Notes: generated by a model not told the origin, from the letters alone. A stretch of DNA of 64,000 bases from Dyella_B sp966430775 (GCA_966430775.1 CBJMMB010000002.1:30698-94697); one strand, 5' to 3'; shown: positions 1 to 7,278, numbered from the stretch's first letter. A program made the numbers and translations.

Positions 1-32
1 CATCCTTTACACAACCTACGTTGGAGGAATTC

Positions 33-1013
33 ATGCGTTTCAAGACCAGATTTCTCACCACGGCGCTCGCCTTGATTTCGCTCGGCTGCGCACCCGTCGT
101 CACTCAAGCCCAGACAGCACCATGGACGCTGAGCGGCGCGCTCGTCACCCACGATCCGGACATCCAAAAGGAGGGCTCCACCTACTGGATCATGGAGACC
201 ACGGCCAATGGCGGGATCGGCGTGAAATACTCGTCGAACGGCACCACCTGGACGCAGGGCACGCCCATTTTCGGCAGCGGACTCAGCTGGTGGAAAGCCT
301 ATAATCCGTCGGCCGATCCGGCACAGGTCTGGGCGCCCGGCTGCATCAACTACAACAACACCACGGCCTGCTACTACGCCGTGTCGACCTTCGGCTCGCA
401 GACATCGGCGATCGGCCTGACCACCTCCGCGGGCGGTATCGCCGCCGGCAACTGGGTCGACAACGGCACCGTCGTCACCTCCAACAGCAGCAACGCGTTC
501 AACGCCATCGATCCGCAACCGGTGGCCGATTATTCCGGCAACCTATGGCTCAGCTTCGGCTCGGCCTGGGGCGGCATCTATATCCGGCAGGTCAGCAAGT
601 CGACCTTCCTGACGGTGGGATTCTCCACCAATATCGCCCGCGACACCTCGCAAGTCGTCGAGAACTCATTCATCGTCAAGCACGTCTTCAACGGCACCAA
701 CTACTACTACCTGTTCCTGTCGAAAGGCTCGTGCTGCAGCGGCGCCAGCAGCACCTATCACATCGTTGTCGGCCGCTCGACCTCGATCACCGGCCCCTAT
801 GTCGACAACAACGGCAACTCGATGATGAACCCCGGCTCCGGACTGACCATCGCATCCTCGGGTTCACGCTTCATCGCACCGGGCGGCGAAAGCGCCATCG
901 GCGATACGATCATGTCCTGGTATGCGCTGGATTCGCAGAACAGCTACACGCCAGTTCTGTTTATCAATAATTTGACTTGGAACTCCAGCGGCTGGCCGAA
1001 TGCGCTCTGGTAA
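33..1013 (+). CDS. Secreted GH43 arabinan-degrading glycosidase
   Basis: The protein has 326 aa and probably acts as an endo-arabinanase or alpha-L-arabinofuranosidase on plant arabinan outside the cytoplasm. The ATG at 33 is preceded by a GGAGG ribosome binding site at 23-27; an in-frame TTG at 21 is less likely. Residues 1-27 look like a signal peptide (cleavage near TQA-QT; the SLGC at 16-19 is a poor lipobox). The GH43 catalytic triad is visible: D41 in HDPDI (base), D160 in NAID (pKa modulator) and E210 in VENSF (acid), with the family VWAPG motif at 99-103. It is the only plus-strand gene before the minus-strand cassette array and is related to the two GH43 genes beyond the array. The fold family is secure; the exact substrate is inferred. 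Confidence 0.88.
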   Translation: MRFKTRFLTTALALISLGCAPVVTQAQTAPWTLSGALVTHDPDIQKEGSTYWIMETTANGGIGVKYSSNGTTWTQGTPIFGSGLSWWKAYNPSADPAQVWAPGCINYNNTTACYYAVSTFGSQTSAIGLTTSAGGIAAGNWVDNGTVVTSNSSNAFNAIDPQPVADYSGNLWLSFGSAWGGIYIRQVSKSTFLTVGFSTNIARDTSQVVENSFIVKHVFNGTNYYYLFLSKGSCCSGASSTYHIVVGRSTSITGPYVDNNGNSMMNPGSGLTIASSGSRFIAPGGESAIGDTIMSWYALDSQNSYTPVLFINNLTWNSSGWPNALW

Positions 1014-1048
1014 GTTCCGACGCCTCGGATTTGCCGCCGGCAAATCCA

Positions 1049-1111
1049 GACGGAGTGGGTTAGAGCCACTTATCGCACGAATCGTTAATTGGCTCTGACT
1101 CAGCTACGTTG
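1049..1111 (-). repeat. Degenerate ~52-bp repeat, copy 1, at the distal end of the array
   Basis: Read on the minus strand it contains TTAACGATTCG, GATAAG and CCCACTCCGTC in the same order and spacing as the copies at 7148-7200 and 8359-8409. An AGAGCCA/TGGCTCT pair can form a hairpin. An additional 8-bp stem (1116-1123 with 1146-1153) lies between this copy and the first cassette gene and may be a terminator. It could be a diverged attC or another structured element. Confidence 0.6.
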
Positions 1112-1162
1112 GCCTCTCTCACCAAACTACCAAAACACCTAAGCCGGTGAGAGGTCAACCGC

Positions 1163-1768
1163 TCAACTGGACGCCTGTATTTCATACCGCAGTGAGAAGG
1201 AGCCCTCGATCCATTCGGCCACTTCTTTCTCCCTACTGAGATCTGGTCGCCCTAGAAAGCCCTTTACCAAGTGCTGTGCACGTACCGTTCTTGCAATGTC
1301 GGACTTATCAACGGCCTTGGTCAATTGGCCTTGCTGAAAGATGAGTTCATGGACTTCTTCGAACTTCCAGAAAGCATGAAAGCCCGTGTTCCCCAAGAGG
1401 TCGCGGATCAAATCTTTACCAAGTAGAAGGCCGCCGGTGAACAAAAGCGGCAAGTCCAAGCCTTTATATAAGCAGTTGAAACCCAGCGGCGTTTTGGGAT
1501 CTTGCGGCGATACTCCGTTGATTACCGGACCGTTCGGTTTCCGGTTGTTAATCGGTAGGCCAGCGTCATGAAAAACGTAGAGGTCAGCTAGCTGAAGCTG
1601 TTGCCCTATTAGTAGATATTCGGCCATCCAGCCGCGATAGCAAGCGGTAGATGGCATCGCAGGCTTCAAGCCAAACTGCGATGGCTCAACAAGCTCTGTC
1701 CCGTTCGCTCCACACACAAGGAAGCGGTCGCCTTGGAAAAGAGCCGAGTCAGTAACTTGCGTGGTCAC
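1163..1768 (-). CDS. Cassette-encoded hypothetical protein (201 aa)
   Basis: I do not recognise the family. The protein is predicted soluble, with no signal peptide or membrane segment. It starts at GTG (1766-1768), just downstream of the attC at 1782-1839 in the minus direction, and stops at TGA 1163-1165. A mid-section with many Gly/Leu and Pro residues (around 70-120) is followed by a charged C-terminal third. It is the last (attI-distal) gene of the array and has no clear attC after it, so its recombination site may be decayed. Function unknown. Confidence 0.6.
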   Translation of the reverse strand: MTTQVTDSALFQGDRFLVCGANGTELVEPSQFGLKPAMPSTACYRGWMAEYLLIGQQLQLADLYVFHDAGLPINNRKPNGPVINGVSPQDPKTPLGFNCLYKGLDLPLLFTGGLLLGKDLIRDLLGNTGFHAFWKFEEVHELIFQQGQLTKAVDKSDIARTVRAQHLVKGFLGRPDLSREKEVAEWIEGSFSLRYEIQASS

Positions 1769-1781
1769 GATTGATCTCGAC

Positions 1782-1839
1782 CTCTAACGTTGGAATAAAG
1801 TGGACGCCGAAGGCACCCCGCGTGGAGAAGCGGTTAACT
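1782..1839 (-). repeat. attC-like site 1 (degenerate)
   Basis: The end near 1782 (minus CGTTAGAG) and the block TTTATTCCAACG match the other sites; the opposite end reads AGTTAAC. It separates the 201-aa gene from the next cassette, whose TAG stop lies 12 nt before it. Confidence 0.55.
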
Positions 1840-1851
1840 TATGGAACACAA

Positions 1852-2154
1852 CTACCGGGGCAAGGTCGCCGCATAGGGCTTGACCAGTTCCCAGCACCTG
1901 ATCGATGTAGCGAACTTTTTCGAATTGAAATCGTCAACATGGATCTCTGTGCATTTATATGCGCTTCCGTTCTTCTGAACAAAAAACATTTGACCGGATG
2001 ACGCATCGTTTGTAACTGCAACTATGTTATAGCCCGCTTGGACGAGCTCAAAAAGCGAAAGGGATGAAGCTTTCCATTGAGCTGAAGGCCCTTCAGCCGA
2101 AACTGCAGATGTTGCAGCGCTAAGAAAGAGGAGTGTGATCAGGGCACGCTTCAT
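1852..2154 (-). CDS. Cassette-encoded secreted hypothetical protein (100 aa)
   Basis: The chosen ATG at 2154 gives an N-terminal signal peptide: MKR, a hydrophobic core (ALITLLFLSAATSA), then cleavage at VSA-EG. The upstream in-frame extension runs into the attC and is not used. The mature part of about 77 aa has two Cys that could form a disulfide (near YKCTE and RCWEL), consistent with a small periplasmic protein. No known domain is recognised. It occupies a cassette alone between attC sites 1 and 2. Confidence 0.6.
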   Translation of the reverse strand: MKRALITLLFLSAATSAVSAEGPSAQWKASSLSLFELVQAGYNIVAVTNDASSGQMFFVQKNGSAYKCTEIHVDDFNSKKFATSIRCWELVKPYAATLPR

Positions 2155-2174
2155 GGTTGACCCTTTATGCAATA

Positions 2175-2229
2175 GCAACGCTGGAGTTAAGCGGCAGCAT
2201 AGCCGTCCGCCTCGAACGAATAGTTAGGC
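2175..2229 (-). repeat. attC site 2
   Basis: On the minus strand it starts GCCTAAC (2229-2223), carries the GGCGGACGGC/GCCGCTTAAC core and ends with CGTTGC instead of the usual CGTTAGGC. The TAA stop of the 108-aa gene (2224-2226) lies inside its first repeat. Confidence 0.8.
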
Positions 2230-2550
2230 TGTGACACGAATTATTTCCGACGCCACGAGCCAAACGATTGGAACCAATACAAGCAACCATGCTAGCCAAT
2301 GAATAAGCCGACGCCAGGCCCAGCTAAAGAACATGGCTACCGCAGCGAAACCAAGTATTGCGAAGGCTGGACGAAAATACCAGTTCGCTGCCATGAGTTC
2401 GTATACGCCGGAGTCGACGTTGTGCCCATAGCGAGCCACGGTTTCATCCACAGCAACCCGTGAGGCCCGATACAGCCATGCCACCATTGCGAGCGACGTA
2501 ACGCTAGCGATGGCGTCTATCCAAGCTCCCAACCGTGCTGAGGTAATCAT
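2224..2550 (-). CDS. Cassette-encoded small membrane protein (108 aa)
   Basis: Three hydrophobic helices are visible, roughly at residues 9-27, 60-77 and 84-102, with a loop containing several charged residues between helices 1 and 2. It is an inner-membrane protein with no recognisable family. The ATG at 2550 follows attC site 3 immediately, and the TAA stop is formed inside attC site 2. Function unknown. Confidence 0.6.
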   Translation of the reverse strand: MITSARLGAWIDAIASVTSLAMVAWLYRASRVAVDETVARYGHNVDSGVYELMAANWYFRPAFAILGFAAVAMFFSWAWRRLIHWLAWLLVLVPIVWLVASEIIRVTA

Positions 2551-2554
2551 CGTG

Positions 2555-2611
2555 GCCTAACGCTGGAGTTAAGCGGCGGCGAAGCCGTCCGCCTTGAACG
2601 AGTTGTTAGCA
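2555..2611 (-). repeat. attC site 3
   Basis: GCCTAAC on the plus strand at 2555-2561 faces GTTAGCA at 2605-2611 with the conserved AGCGGCGGCGAAGCCGTCC core. The TAA of the following oxygenase-like gene lies inside it. Confidence 0.88.
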
Positions 2612-2992
2612 GGCGCCGCCATGCCGCACCCATCCGATGCTGAGCACGTAACGGGAGCCCTTAGTTACACGCGCAACACTATGCTCGCACGCGTCAGGCC
2701 GAAAAAAATTGATACGCGAAGATGCGTAGATTGGCGTCGAACATACGAACTCTCCACCAGAAGTCGCACGCCTAACGACGATATTGAGGCGATAGTGCCG
2801 ACCAAATGAAACCGGGTCAGTATGTGGCGCGATCTCCGAACCTTGAGGAAAACGGAGAATGTAGATGTCGAATGGCAGCGGCCACATACTCTGGAGCAGG
2901 AGCATTTTGTCGTAGCCGGAATGCTGCCGACCAGTTTGCCATCGAAACGCCGTTCGGAAGTATGTGCGAGCTGGAGATGGCGCAGAATTCAT
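2606..2992 (-). CDS. Cassette-encoded 2OG-Fe(II) oxygenase-like protein
   Basis: The protein has 128 aa, short for the family. An HTD triad at about residues 57-59 (PHTDPV), a downstream His (CEHSVARV) and a late basic/hydrophobic strand (RYVLSIGW) fit the double-stranded beta-helix of Fe(II)/2-oxoglutarate hydroxylases, where HxD...H binds iron. The middle section (RLNIVVRR, GGEFVC) resembles the beta-helix core. The substrate is unknown; proteins of this size are often annotated only as 2OG-Fe(II) oxygenase superfamily. Start ATG at 2992; stop TAA inside attC site 3. Confidence 0.6.
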   Translation of the reverse strand: MNSAPSPARTYFRTAFRWQTGRQHSGYDKMLLLQSMWPLPFDIYILRFPQGSEIAPHTDPVSFGRHYRLNIVVRRATSGGEFVCSTPIYASSRINFFRPDACEHSVARVTKGSRYVLSIGWVRHGGAC

Positions 2993-3000
2993 ATATACGC

Positions 3001-3093
3001 GCTAAAGCCTAGGCCAATCGGCCGTGCGAGCCGCAACGCATGATTGCACCGGAAACTTCCTGCCGCACGGTCCGCTTGAGTGCATAGTTAGAA
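3001..3093 (-). repeat. attC-like site 4 (long form)
   Basis: GTTAGAA at 3087-3093 holds the TAA stop of the next gene, as in the other sites. A GTGCGGC/GCCGCAC-type pairing spans the middle and GCTAAAG lies at the far end. About 93 bp; less certain than the others. Confidence 0.5.
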
Positions 3094-3555
3094 CCTAGGC
3101 AGGGTGTTCGAGTTTATCTTAATTTTGGAGTTGCAGCTCTGACACAAGTGTTCACTCATGCCATAAAACTCCCCCTGGTTTTGCAATACATGCTTCGACC
3201 CAGTGTTGTAACAACGCGAACAGATCCAATGCGGTGGCTCACCAGCCGAGAATTCTTGCTGAAGCGCATACACGAATACGCCGGGCTCAATTGCAGAAAG
3301 CTTGTAGCGCGTCTTCTCTTGCGCCCAGGCCTCCATTTGCGCCAACGCCGCCTTTAGAAGGCGAATTTCCTCGGCCATTGCGGCCTGGTCGGCATTTGCC
3401 GCAAGAGCGCCGCTTTGCGCAGAGAGAATCGCGCTCTGAAGCTCAATCACCTTACCCTGAACCTCAGCAACTGATTTCAAGTGCAAAAATCCCTGCGCCA
3501 TGTCGGAAGCAACTTTGAGGCTTGAGATAGTGCTTTGAATGAGGGACATGTCCAT
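3088..3555 (-). CDS. Cassette-encoded coiled-coil and zinc-ribbon hypothetical protein
   Basis: The 155-aa protein has an Ala/Gln/Leu-rich N-terminal half (about 20-85) likely to form a coiled coil. The C-terminal half has two CxxC pairs (CSRC and CQSC) that could bind zinc. Similar proteins are known mainly as phage- or island-associated hypotheticals, which fits mobile DNA. Start ATG at 3555 next to attC site 5; stop TAA inside attC-like site 4. Function unknown. Confidence 0.6.
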   Translation of the reverse strand: MDMSLIQSTISSLKVASDMAQGFLHLKSVAEVQGKVIELQSAILSAQSGALAANADQAAMAEEIRLLKAALAQMEAWAQEKTRYKLSAIEPGVFVYALQQEFSAGEPPHWICSRCYNTGSKHVLQNQGEFYGMSEHLCQSCNSKIKINSNTLPRF

Positions 3556-3558
3556 AGG

Positions 3559-3618
3559 TTCTAACGCCTGAATTAAGCCGCGCCGCGAAGCGACGTCGGC
3601 TTGAACGAATTGTTAGGC
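3559..3618 (-). repeat. attC site 5
   Basis: Plus strand TTCTAAC 3559-3565 faces GTTAGGC 3612-3618, with AAGCCGCGCCGCGAAGCG forming the central hairpin. The stop of the GNAT gene is inside it. Confidence 0.88.
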
Positions 3619-4128
3619 TTCACTTGGATGGCGATAAACCTTCCATGGCGAGCCGCGAAACTCTATAACCTTCTCAAATACAGCCCCTACGGCGGAGGCT
3701 AACCGAATTGACGGTTCGTTCCTTGCATCTATGAGGCTAATTGGAGCCCTGCAGCCGAAGTGCTTAAAAGCTGGTGGCTGAATAGCGCGTACCGCCTCCG
3801 AAGCATAGCCTCTACCCCAGAAACGCCTAGACAAGGCCCACTTGATTTCTGGTTCAGGCCAGTCATTTGGGTACCAGAGTCCAATAGTCCCAACTACGAG
3901 GCCCGAATTTCTCTCTACGGCGGCAAATGGCCCATAGCCCCGAATTGCCCAATGCCCCGCCATACTGCACATGGCCCTCCAGCTTTCCCCTTCAGTGAGT
4001 GCACGCCTGAAAGTGAATTTGGTGCACTCAACGTCTCCATAGTGTTCATGCAATGACGCCCAATCATCATGCTTGAACTGCCGGAGATCTAGTCGCGCTG
4101 TTTGGAGGGAAGTAGGAAATGAGGACAT
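3613..4128 (-). CDS. Cassette-encoded GNAT acetyltransferase (RimJ/RimL type)
   Basis: 171 aa, a full-length single GNAT domain. It opens with the TxRLxLR strand (ARLDLRQF) typical of the RimJ/RimL/YdaF group. VVGTIGLW forms strand beta4, and WGRGYASEAVRAI is the acetyl-CoA pyrophosphate-binding loop and helix. The late NEPSIRLASAVGA segment matches the family N-x-x-S-x-x-x-x-x-x-x-G helix. It probably transfers acetyl from acetyl-CoA to a small amine or protein N-terminus; the substrate cannot be told. GNAT genes are common integron cassettes. Start ATG 4128, stop TAA in attC site 5. Confidence 0.85.
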   Translation of the reverse strand: MSSFPTSLQTARLDLRQFKHDDWASLHEHYGDVECTKFTFRRALTEGESWRAMCSMAGHWAIRGYGPFAAVERNSGLVVGTIGLWYPNDWPEPEIKWALSRRFWGRGYASEAVRAIQPPAFKHFGCRAPISLIDARNEPSIRLASAVGAVFEKVIEFRGSPWKVYRHPSEA

Positions 4129-4147
4129 GAGGGAATTATTGTTTGAA

Positions 4148-4204
4148 GCCTAACGCTGGAGTTAAGCAGCGCCGGAGCCGTCGGCCTTGAACGAGTTGTT
4201 AGGG
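4148..4204 (-). repeat. attC site 6
   Basis: Plus strand GCCTAAC 4148-4154 faces GTTAGGG 4198-4204 around AGCAGCGCCGGAGCCGTCGG. The reading frame of the preceding gene runs into it and stops at 4162, so most of the site is also coding. Confidence 0.88.
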
Positions 4205-4623
4205 GTAGCATACATAGAAACTTCGAGGCCAAGACCAAGAGCGCCAGCAAGCCTCACCAGTTCGGCTGGAAAGGACGACGATTGCGAGAAAACGTCCTTG
4301 CGCCACACGCCGAAGTCGAGAGTGACCCCTATATTGGGGTACGCCAAGAGCAGACTGATGGCCTTCTCGTGATTTTTGAGGTAAGCGACAGCATCATGAA
4401 CTTGGCCACTGAAGTCTCCGCCATCGCGGTCGCTGACCGAAGCGATTAGCGTCTCGCCGCGCGAGCTGACGTTGGCTAGGGGAAATGCCGCGAAAAATTC
4501 GGACGGCGAAAACGATGGTCCCGAGCGGCCGACGACAAATGGCCAGAGCATGTAGCCAAGGGCCGCTAGCAAGAGGAGGCCGGCGACAGCGTTGAAGCGC
4601 CTGCGAAAAGTAGAAGCAACCAT
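4162..4623 (-). CDS. Cassette-encoded membrane-anchored hypothetical protein (153 aa)
   Basis: The chosen ATG at 4623 gives a basic N-terminus (RRRF) and one transmembrane segment at about 13-32, followed by a periplasmic or cytoplasmic domain of about 115 aa with no known motif. The C-terminal 12 residues (NNSFKADGSGAA) are encoded by attC site 6 itself. This is a known signature of cassettes in which the gene stop codon is lost and translation continues into attC. The in-frame extension upstream of 4623 comes from attC site 7 and is discarded. Confidence 0.6.
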   Translation of the reverse strand: MVASTFRRRFNAVAGLLLLAALGYMLWPFVVGRSGPSFSPSEFFAAFPLANVSSRGETLIASVSDRDGGDFSGQVHDAVAYLKNHEKAISLLLAYPNIGVTLDFGVWRKDVFSQSSSFPAELVRLAGALGLGLEVSMYATPNNSFKADGSGAA

Positions 4624-4632
4624 GCTCTTGAG

Positions 4633-4688
4633 ACCTAACGCTGGAGTTGAACGGCGCCGAGGGCGTCCGCTTGGACGAATAGTTAGAT
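4633..4688 (-). repeat. attC site 7
   Basis: Plus strand ACCTAAC 4633-4639 faces GTTAGAT 4682-4688, core GAACGGCGCCGAGGGCGTCC. The TAA of the 106-aa gene is inside it. Confidence 0.85.
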
Positions 4689-5003
4689 TACACGCTCCCA
4701 AAGCTCAGTTGCCGTGTAAGTAAATGTGACCTCTACGCGACCGGTTACAGGAGATGGAATCAAGGTGTATTTGGTAAACCGTCCGGTAGACGCCCAGTGC
4801 ACAGAAAATTCGAGGGTACGGTTCGCCGGCTTGTAGATAACGCCAAATACCTCGGGGTTTAGGGGCGTGTCTGGGTCGGTAACCGAAACGTCGAAAGAAC
4901 CCTCCGAAGCGGCAACGTGGAAAATGATGTCCGAAAAGCCATCGCAGCATTTCCAATTACCGACGAAACGGCTCTCTGGATCGATAGATACGACATTGCT
5001 CAT
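4683..5003 (-). CDS. Cassette-encoded hypothetical protein (106 aa)
   Basis: A small soluble protein dominated by alternating hydrophobic and polar residues, suggesting a beta-sheet or lipocalin-like barrel (strands around 25-45, 60-80, 85-100). No signal peptide. The ATG at 5003 is chosen over an in-frame TTG at 5018 that lies in attC site 8. No family recognised; sole gene of its cassette. Confidence 0.6.
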   Translation of the reverse strand: MSNVVSIDPESRFVGNWKCCDGFSDIIFHVAASEGSFDVSVTDPDTPLNPEVFGVIYKPANRTLEFSVHWASTGRFTKYTLIPSPVTGRVEVTFTYTATELWERVI

Positions 5004-5009
5004 GGTGGG

Positions 5010-5066
5010 ACCTAACAATGGAGGTAAGCGGCAGCGAAGCCGTCCGTCTTGAACGACTAGTTAGGC
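5010..5066 (-). repeat. attC site 8
   Basis: Plus strand ACCTAAC 5010-5016 faces GTTAGGC 5060-5066, core AGCGGCAGCGAAGCCGTCCG. Confidence 0.88.
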
Positions 5067-5408
5067 TGCATTGGCAAAGATGCCCCTAGCAACAAATTGT
5101 GTAATGACGGAAGCAAACGAAATGCCGAGGGCAAGGAGCATCCAGCGGAACTTGAACCAAGTAGCTTGGTACCCGGAAGACTGGACAACTAGATCGATAG
5201 GGTAAGCCGCACAGTACGCAATGTTTGCTAAGACAGCCAGTACAAATAGACCTTGTAGCAAATCGAAGGACACAGCCTGCCGGGACTGCGGCAAGTGAAA
5301 CAGGAAGACGGAACCCACGACCGCGAAAAGTACCGCGTTGTAGATGAGTCGGCCACGTTCCCAGTAATGGATGGCGTTCGTAAGTGAGGCGCGAAATTGT
5401 GTGCTCAT
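5061..5408 (-). CDS. Cassette-encoded four-helix membrane protein (115 aa)
   Basis: Hydrophobic stretches at about residues 22-38, 47-70 and 84-108 suggest three to four membrane helices, with a cytoplasmic amphipathic N-terminus. Not assigned to a family. The ATG at 5408 follows attC site 9; the TAA stop at 5061-5063 lies inside attC site 8. Small polytopic membrane proteins of unknown role are frequent in chromosomal integron arrays. Confidence 0.6.
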   Translation of the reverse strand: MSTQFRASLTNAIHYWERGRLIYNAVLFAVVGSVFLFHLPQSRQAVSFDLLQGLFVLAVLANIAYCAAYPIDLVVQSSGYQATWFKFRWMLLALGISFASVITQFVARGIFANAA

Positions 5409-5415
5409 GCTTGCG

Positions 5416-5470
5416 ACCTAACGCTGGAGTTAAGGGCGGCGAAGCCGTCAGCTTAACCGAGTTGTTATGC
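5416..5470 (-). repeat. attC site 9
   Basis: Plus strand ACCTAAC 5416-5422 faces GTTATGC 5464-5470, core AGGGCGGCGAAGCCGTCAGC. Confidence 0.85.
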
Positions 5471-5638
5471 GTTTGGCTGCGCATAAGCCTTGCGTACCGC
5501 GTTTAGAACGAAAACGCCGTACAGAAGACCGCCCACCACAAACTACCAACTCTTAAGCCCGATGGCTTGCTGCGATGCCATGCGAATTGTTGCTGCGGCA
5601 AGGAACAATAAGCTCGCACAAAGCTGGGTGAAACTCAC
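5465..5638 (-). pseudogene. Amber-interrupted micro membrane protein cassette
   Basis: From a GTG at 5638, 31 codons (including LCASLLFLAAAT) run to TAG at 5543-5545. The same frame then continues for 25 hydrophobic and basic codons (FVVGGLLYGVFVL...) to a TAA at 5465-5467, exactly inside attC site 9 where cassette stops normally lie. Together this would be a roughly 57-aa protein with two membrane helices. I read it as an originally single gene broken by one nonsense mutation. The second half could alternatively be a separate gene without an obvious start. Confidence 0.45.
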
Positions 5639-5663
5639 GTTCCGAAACGCTGGCAGAGCAACC

Positions 5664-5729
5664 GCCTAACATTTAGGACCACAGCGGTGCTTGCGACGCA
5701 AAGCATCCCTCTCGAACATAGGGTTAGAC
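5664..5729 (-). repeat. attC-like site 10
   Basis: Plus strand GCCTAAC 5664-5670 faces GTTAGAC 5723-5729. The centre (GCGGTGCTTGCGACGCAAAGCATC) is diverged from the other sites but can still pair. Confidence 0.7.
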
Positions 5730-5751
5730 ATAGGTGAAAGAACAGCCGCCT

Positions 5752-6636
5752 TCATAGCTCTGCGTCGAGCTCTATGGATTTGATGGCGGCTTCATGCCGG
5801 ATGATCTGTCCTGTTCGTCGGTTGCGAATCTTAAATTTCAACATGACCTTCTCCGATCTACTGTCTCTTTGTACGTCCTGTTGCGTCACATGCAATTCCG
5901 GATCTTCGAGCTCAATCTTGAATCTCGGAGCGATTCGCATTGGTACTGAAAAGATCAGTCGAATGTTTCCTTCGCCGTTTGGACGGTAGAGCACCATCCC
6001 ATTTGACCGCGCGAGGGCCTGGTGGTAGGAGATCATTGCTTGATCTTCCGCTACTTGCTGATCAAGGAAGATGCCTCGCTCAGGCGTTAGGGTTGTGAAG
6101 TGATCTTCATACCCCAAGGGAACGGGTATCGGTATGGCGTCTACTGCAATGGTTAGCGAGTAGCCCTCCACATCGTAAGCGAGCTTAACGGCTTTACCAG
6201 GCGGCGCTAGAGCGGACGGGCCTATAAGGACCGAAAATGACACCGGACCATCGCCCAAATCGGAAAGGTCAAAGATTGCGTCTTCGTCGTCTGGCTCGTC
6301 CGGGTACAGGTCCAGCTTCTCAAGAGCAGGTACGCGATAGGCGTACACGCAAGTAGCTTGGCTCGTGCGAGTAAGTGGCTCTATGAAGATCGAGTTACCG
6401 TTTTCGTGGTAATTCACGCGACCCGACTGATGAATCGTTATCCGCTTGCTCTTTTGGCGGGGTTCCTCAAAGTCAACCTGCTTGGGATCATGTTCTCCCG
6501 GCCTTGTGCTCCAAGTGGTGCTTGACGCGCTAGTGCCCTCCCTCCTCATCACGAGCATCAGAGAGCCATCTCGGTCACTGGATTCGACAACCACAAACTT
6601 TCGCAAGCAGCTCTTATGTCGGACGAGAATTCTCAT
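5752..6636 (-). CDS. Cassette-encoded hypothetical protein (294 aa)
   Basis: The largest cassette product. It is soluble, rich in beta-type segments, with an acidic patch (DEPDDEDAIFDLSD, about 115-128). No signal peptide, transmembrane helix or known catalytic motif is visible. It starts at ATG 6636 next to attC site 11 and ends at TGA 5752-5754, 22 nt before attC-like site 10. Function unknown. Large orphan cassettes of this kind are candidates for defence or stress functions, but nothing in the sequence shows it. Confidence 0.55.
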   Translation of the reverse strand: MRILVRHKSCLRKFVVVESSDRDGSLMLVMRREGTSASSTTWSTRPGEHDPKQVDFEEPRQKSKRITIHQSGRVNYHENGNSIFIEPLTRTSQATCVYAYRVPALEKLDLYPDEPDDEDAIFDLSDLGDGPVSFSVLIGPSALAPPGKAVKLAYDVEGYSLTIAVDAIPIPVPLGYEDHFTTLTPERGIFLDQQVAEDQAMISYHQALARSNGMVLYRPNGEGNIRLIFSVPMRIAPRFKIELEDPELHVTQQDVQRDSRSEKVMLKFKIRNRRTGQIIRHEAAIKSIELDAEL

Positions 6637-6644
6637 TGAGCTAT

Positions 6645-6696
6645 GCCTATCGCTGGAGTTGAAATCGGGACTGGATGGCCAAGCGCGTCGTTAGCT
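6645..6696 (-). repeat. attC-like site 11
   Basis: Plus strand GCCTATC 6645-6651 faces GTTAGCT 6690-6696. The core (GAAATCGGGACTGGATGG) is diverged, but the CGCTGGAGTT block is intact. Confidence 0.75.
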
Positions 6697-7101
6697 CTCC
6701 CTGTCTGGCGCAATGAAGCTACCGCTTGCAAACTGATCTTCGAGCCGACTGATCTGTTCGCGCAGCGAAGCCAGATGCCTATTGTTCGCTTCGCGGTCAA
6801 AGATTTCAGGTGCGTCAAGCGCTGAAGCGTCTGCGCCCGCTGCGAGCAAATACTCTACAATGGTCGTGTGACCAAACTCGGCCGCAACTCGTAAAGGAGC
6901 AAAGCCGAACTCACCCCGCTGATGCAGATTAATCTCGTTTTCGACGAGCAGCTTGACCGCTTCGAGATCTCCCCAAATGCATACACAGTGAAGCGCATTA
7001 TCCCCCAGTGCGTTCGTGTCATTGATTGACTCGAACGACACGGAGCCGAAGTCCGCGGTGCTCTGAATCTTTTCCAATAGCTCTCGAACCTGCGCTTTCA
7101 T
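6691..7101 (-). CDS. Cassette-encoded ankyrin-repeat protein
   Basis: 136 aa with at least two ankyrin repeats, about residues 34-60 (GDNALHCVCIWGDLEAVKLL) and 67-95 (FAPLRVAAEFGHTTIVEYLL), showing the usual A-x-x-G-H/D-x-x-x-V-x-x-L-L pattern. The last 35 residues form a charged helix that may be a coiled coil. It is likely a small protein-interaction module in the cytoplasm; the partner is unknown. ATG at 7101; TAA inside attC-like site 11. Confidence 0.75.
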   Translation of the reverse strand: MKAQVRELLEKIQSTADFGSVSFESINDTNALGDNALHCVCIWGDLEAVKLLVENEINLHQRGEFGFAPLRVAAEFGHTTIVEYLLAAGADASALDAPEIFDREANNRHLASLREQISRLEDQFASGSFIAPDRES

Positions 7102-7147
7102 GATGGTTATCTGGACTTGATGTTTGAATTTCGCCTGATCAAGAAGC

Positions 7148-7200
7148 AGCGAAGTAGGTCGGCGCTACTTGTTGTGCGAATCACTAAGCGATTCTGACCC
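7148..7200 (-). repeat. Degenerate ~52-bp repeat, copy 2, inside the array
   Basis: On the minus strand it shows TTAGTGATTCG, AACAAG and CCTACTTCGCT in register with copies 1 and 3. It lies in the 121-bp non-coding stretch between the ankyrin gene start and attC site 12, so it may be the remnant of an extra, gene-less cassette. Confidence 0.55.
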
Positions 7201-7222
7201 GGTTATGACATTCTTCCATGGC

Positions 7223-7278
7223 GCCCAAGGCCTGGATTAAGCGGCGACGTAGCCGTCCACATTGATACCTTGTTAGGC
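7223..7278 (-). repeat. attC site 12
   Basis: Plus strand GCCCAAG 7223-7229 faces GTTAGGC 7272-7278, core AGCGGCGACGTAGCCGTCC. The first heptamer is degenerate. Confidence 0.8.

Noticed and set aside
1..32. End of a further P2-type palindrome (ACAACCTACG) at the window start
   Set aside because: Only about 9 bases are visible, too few to decide.
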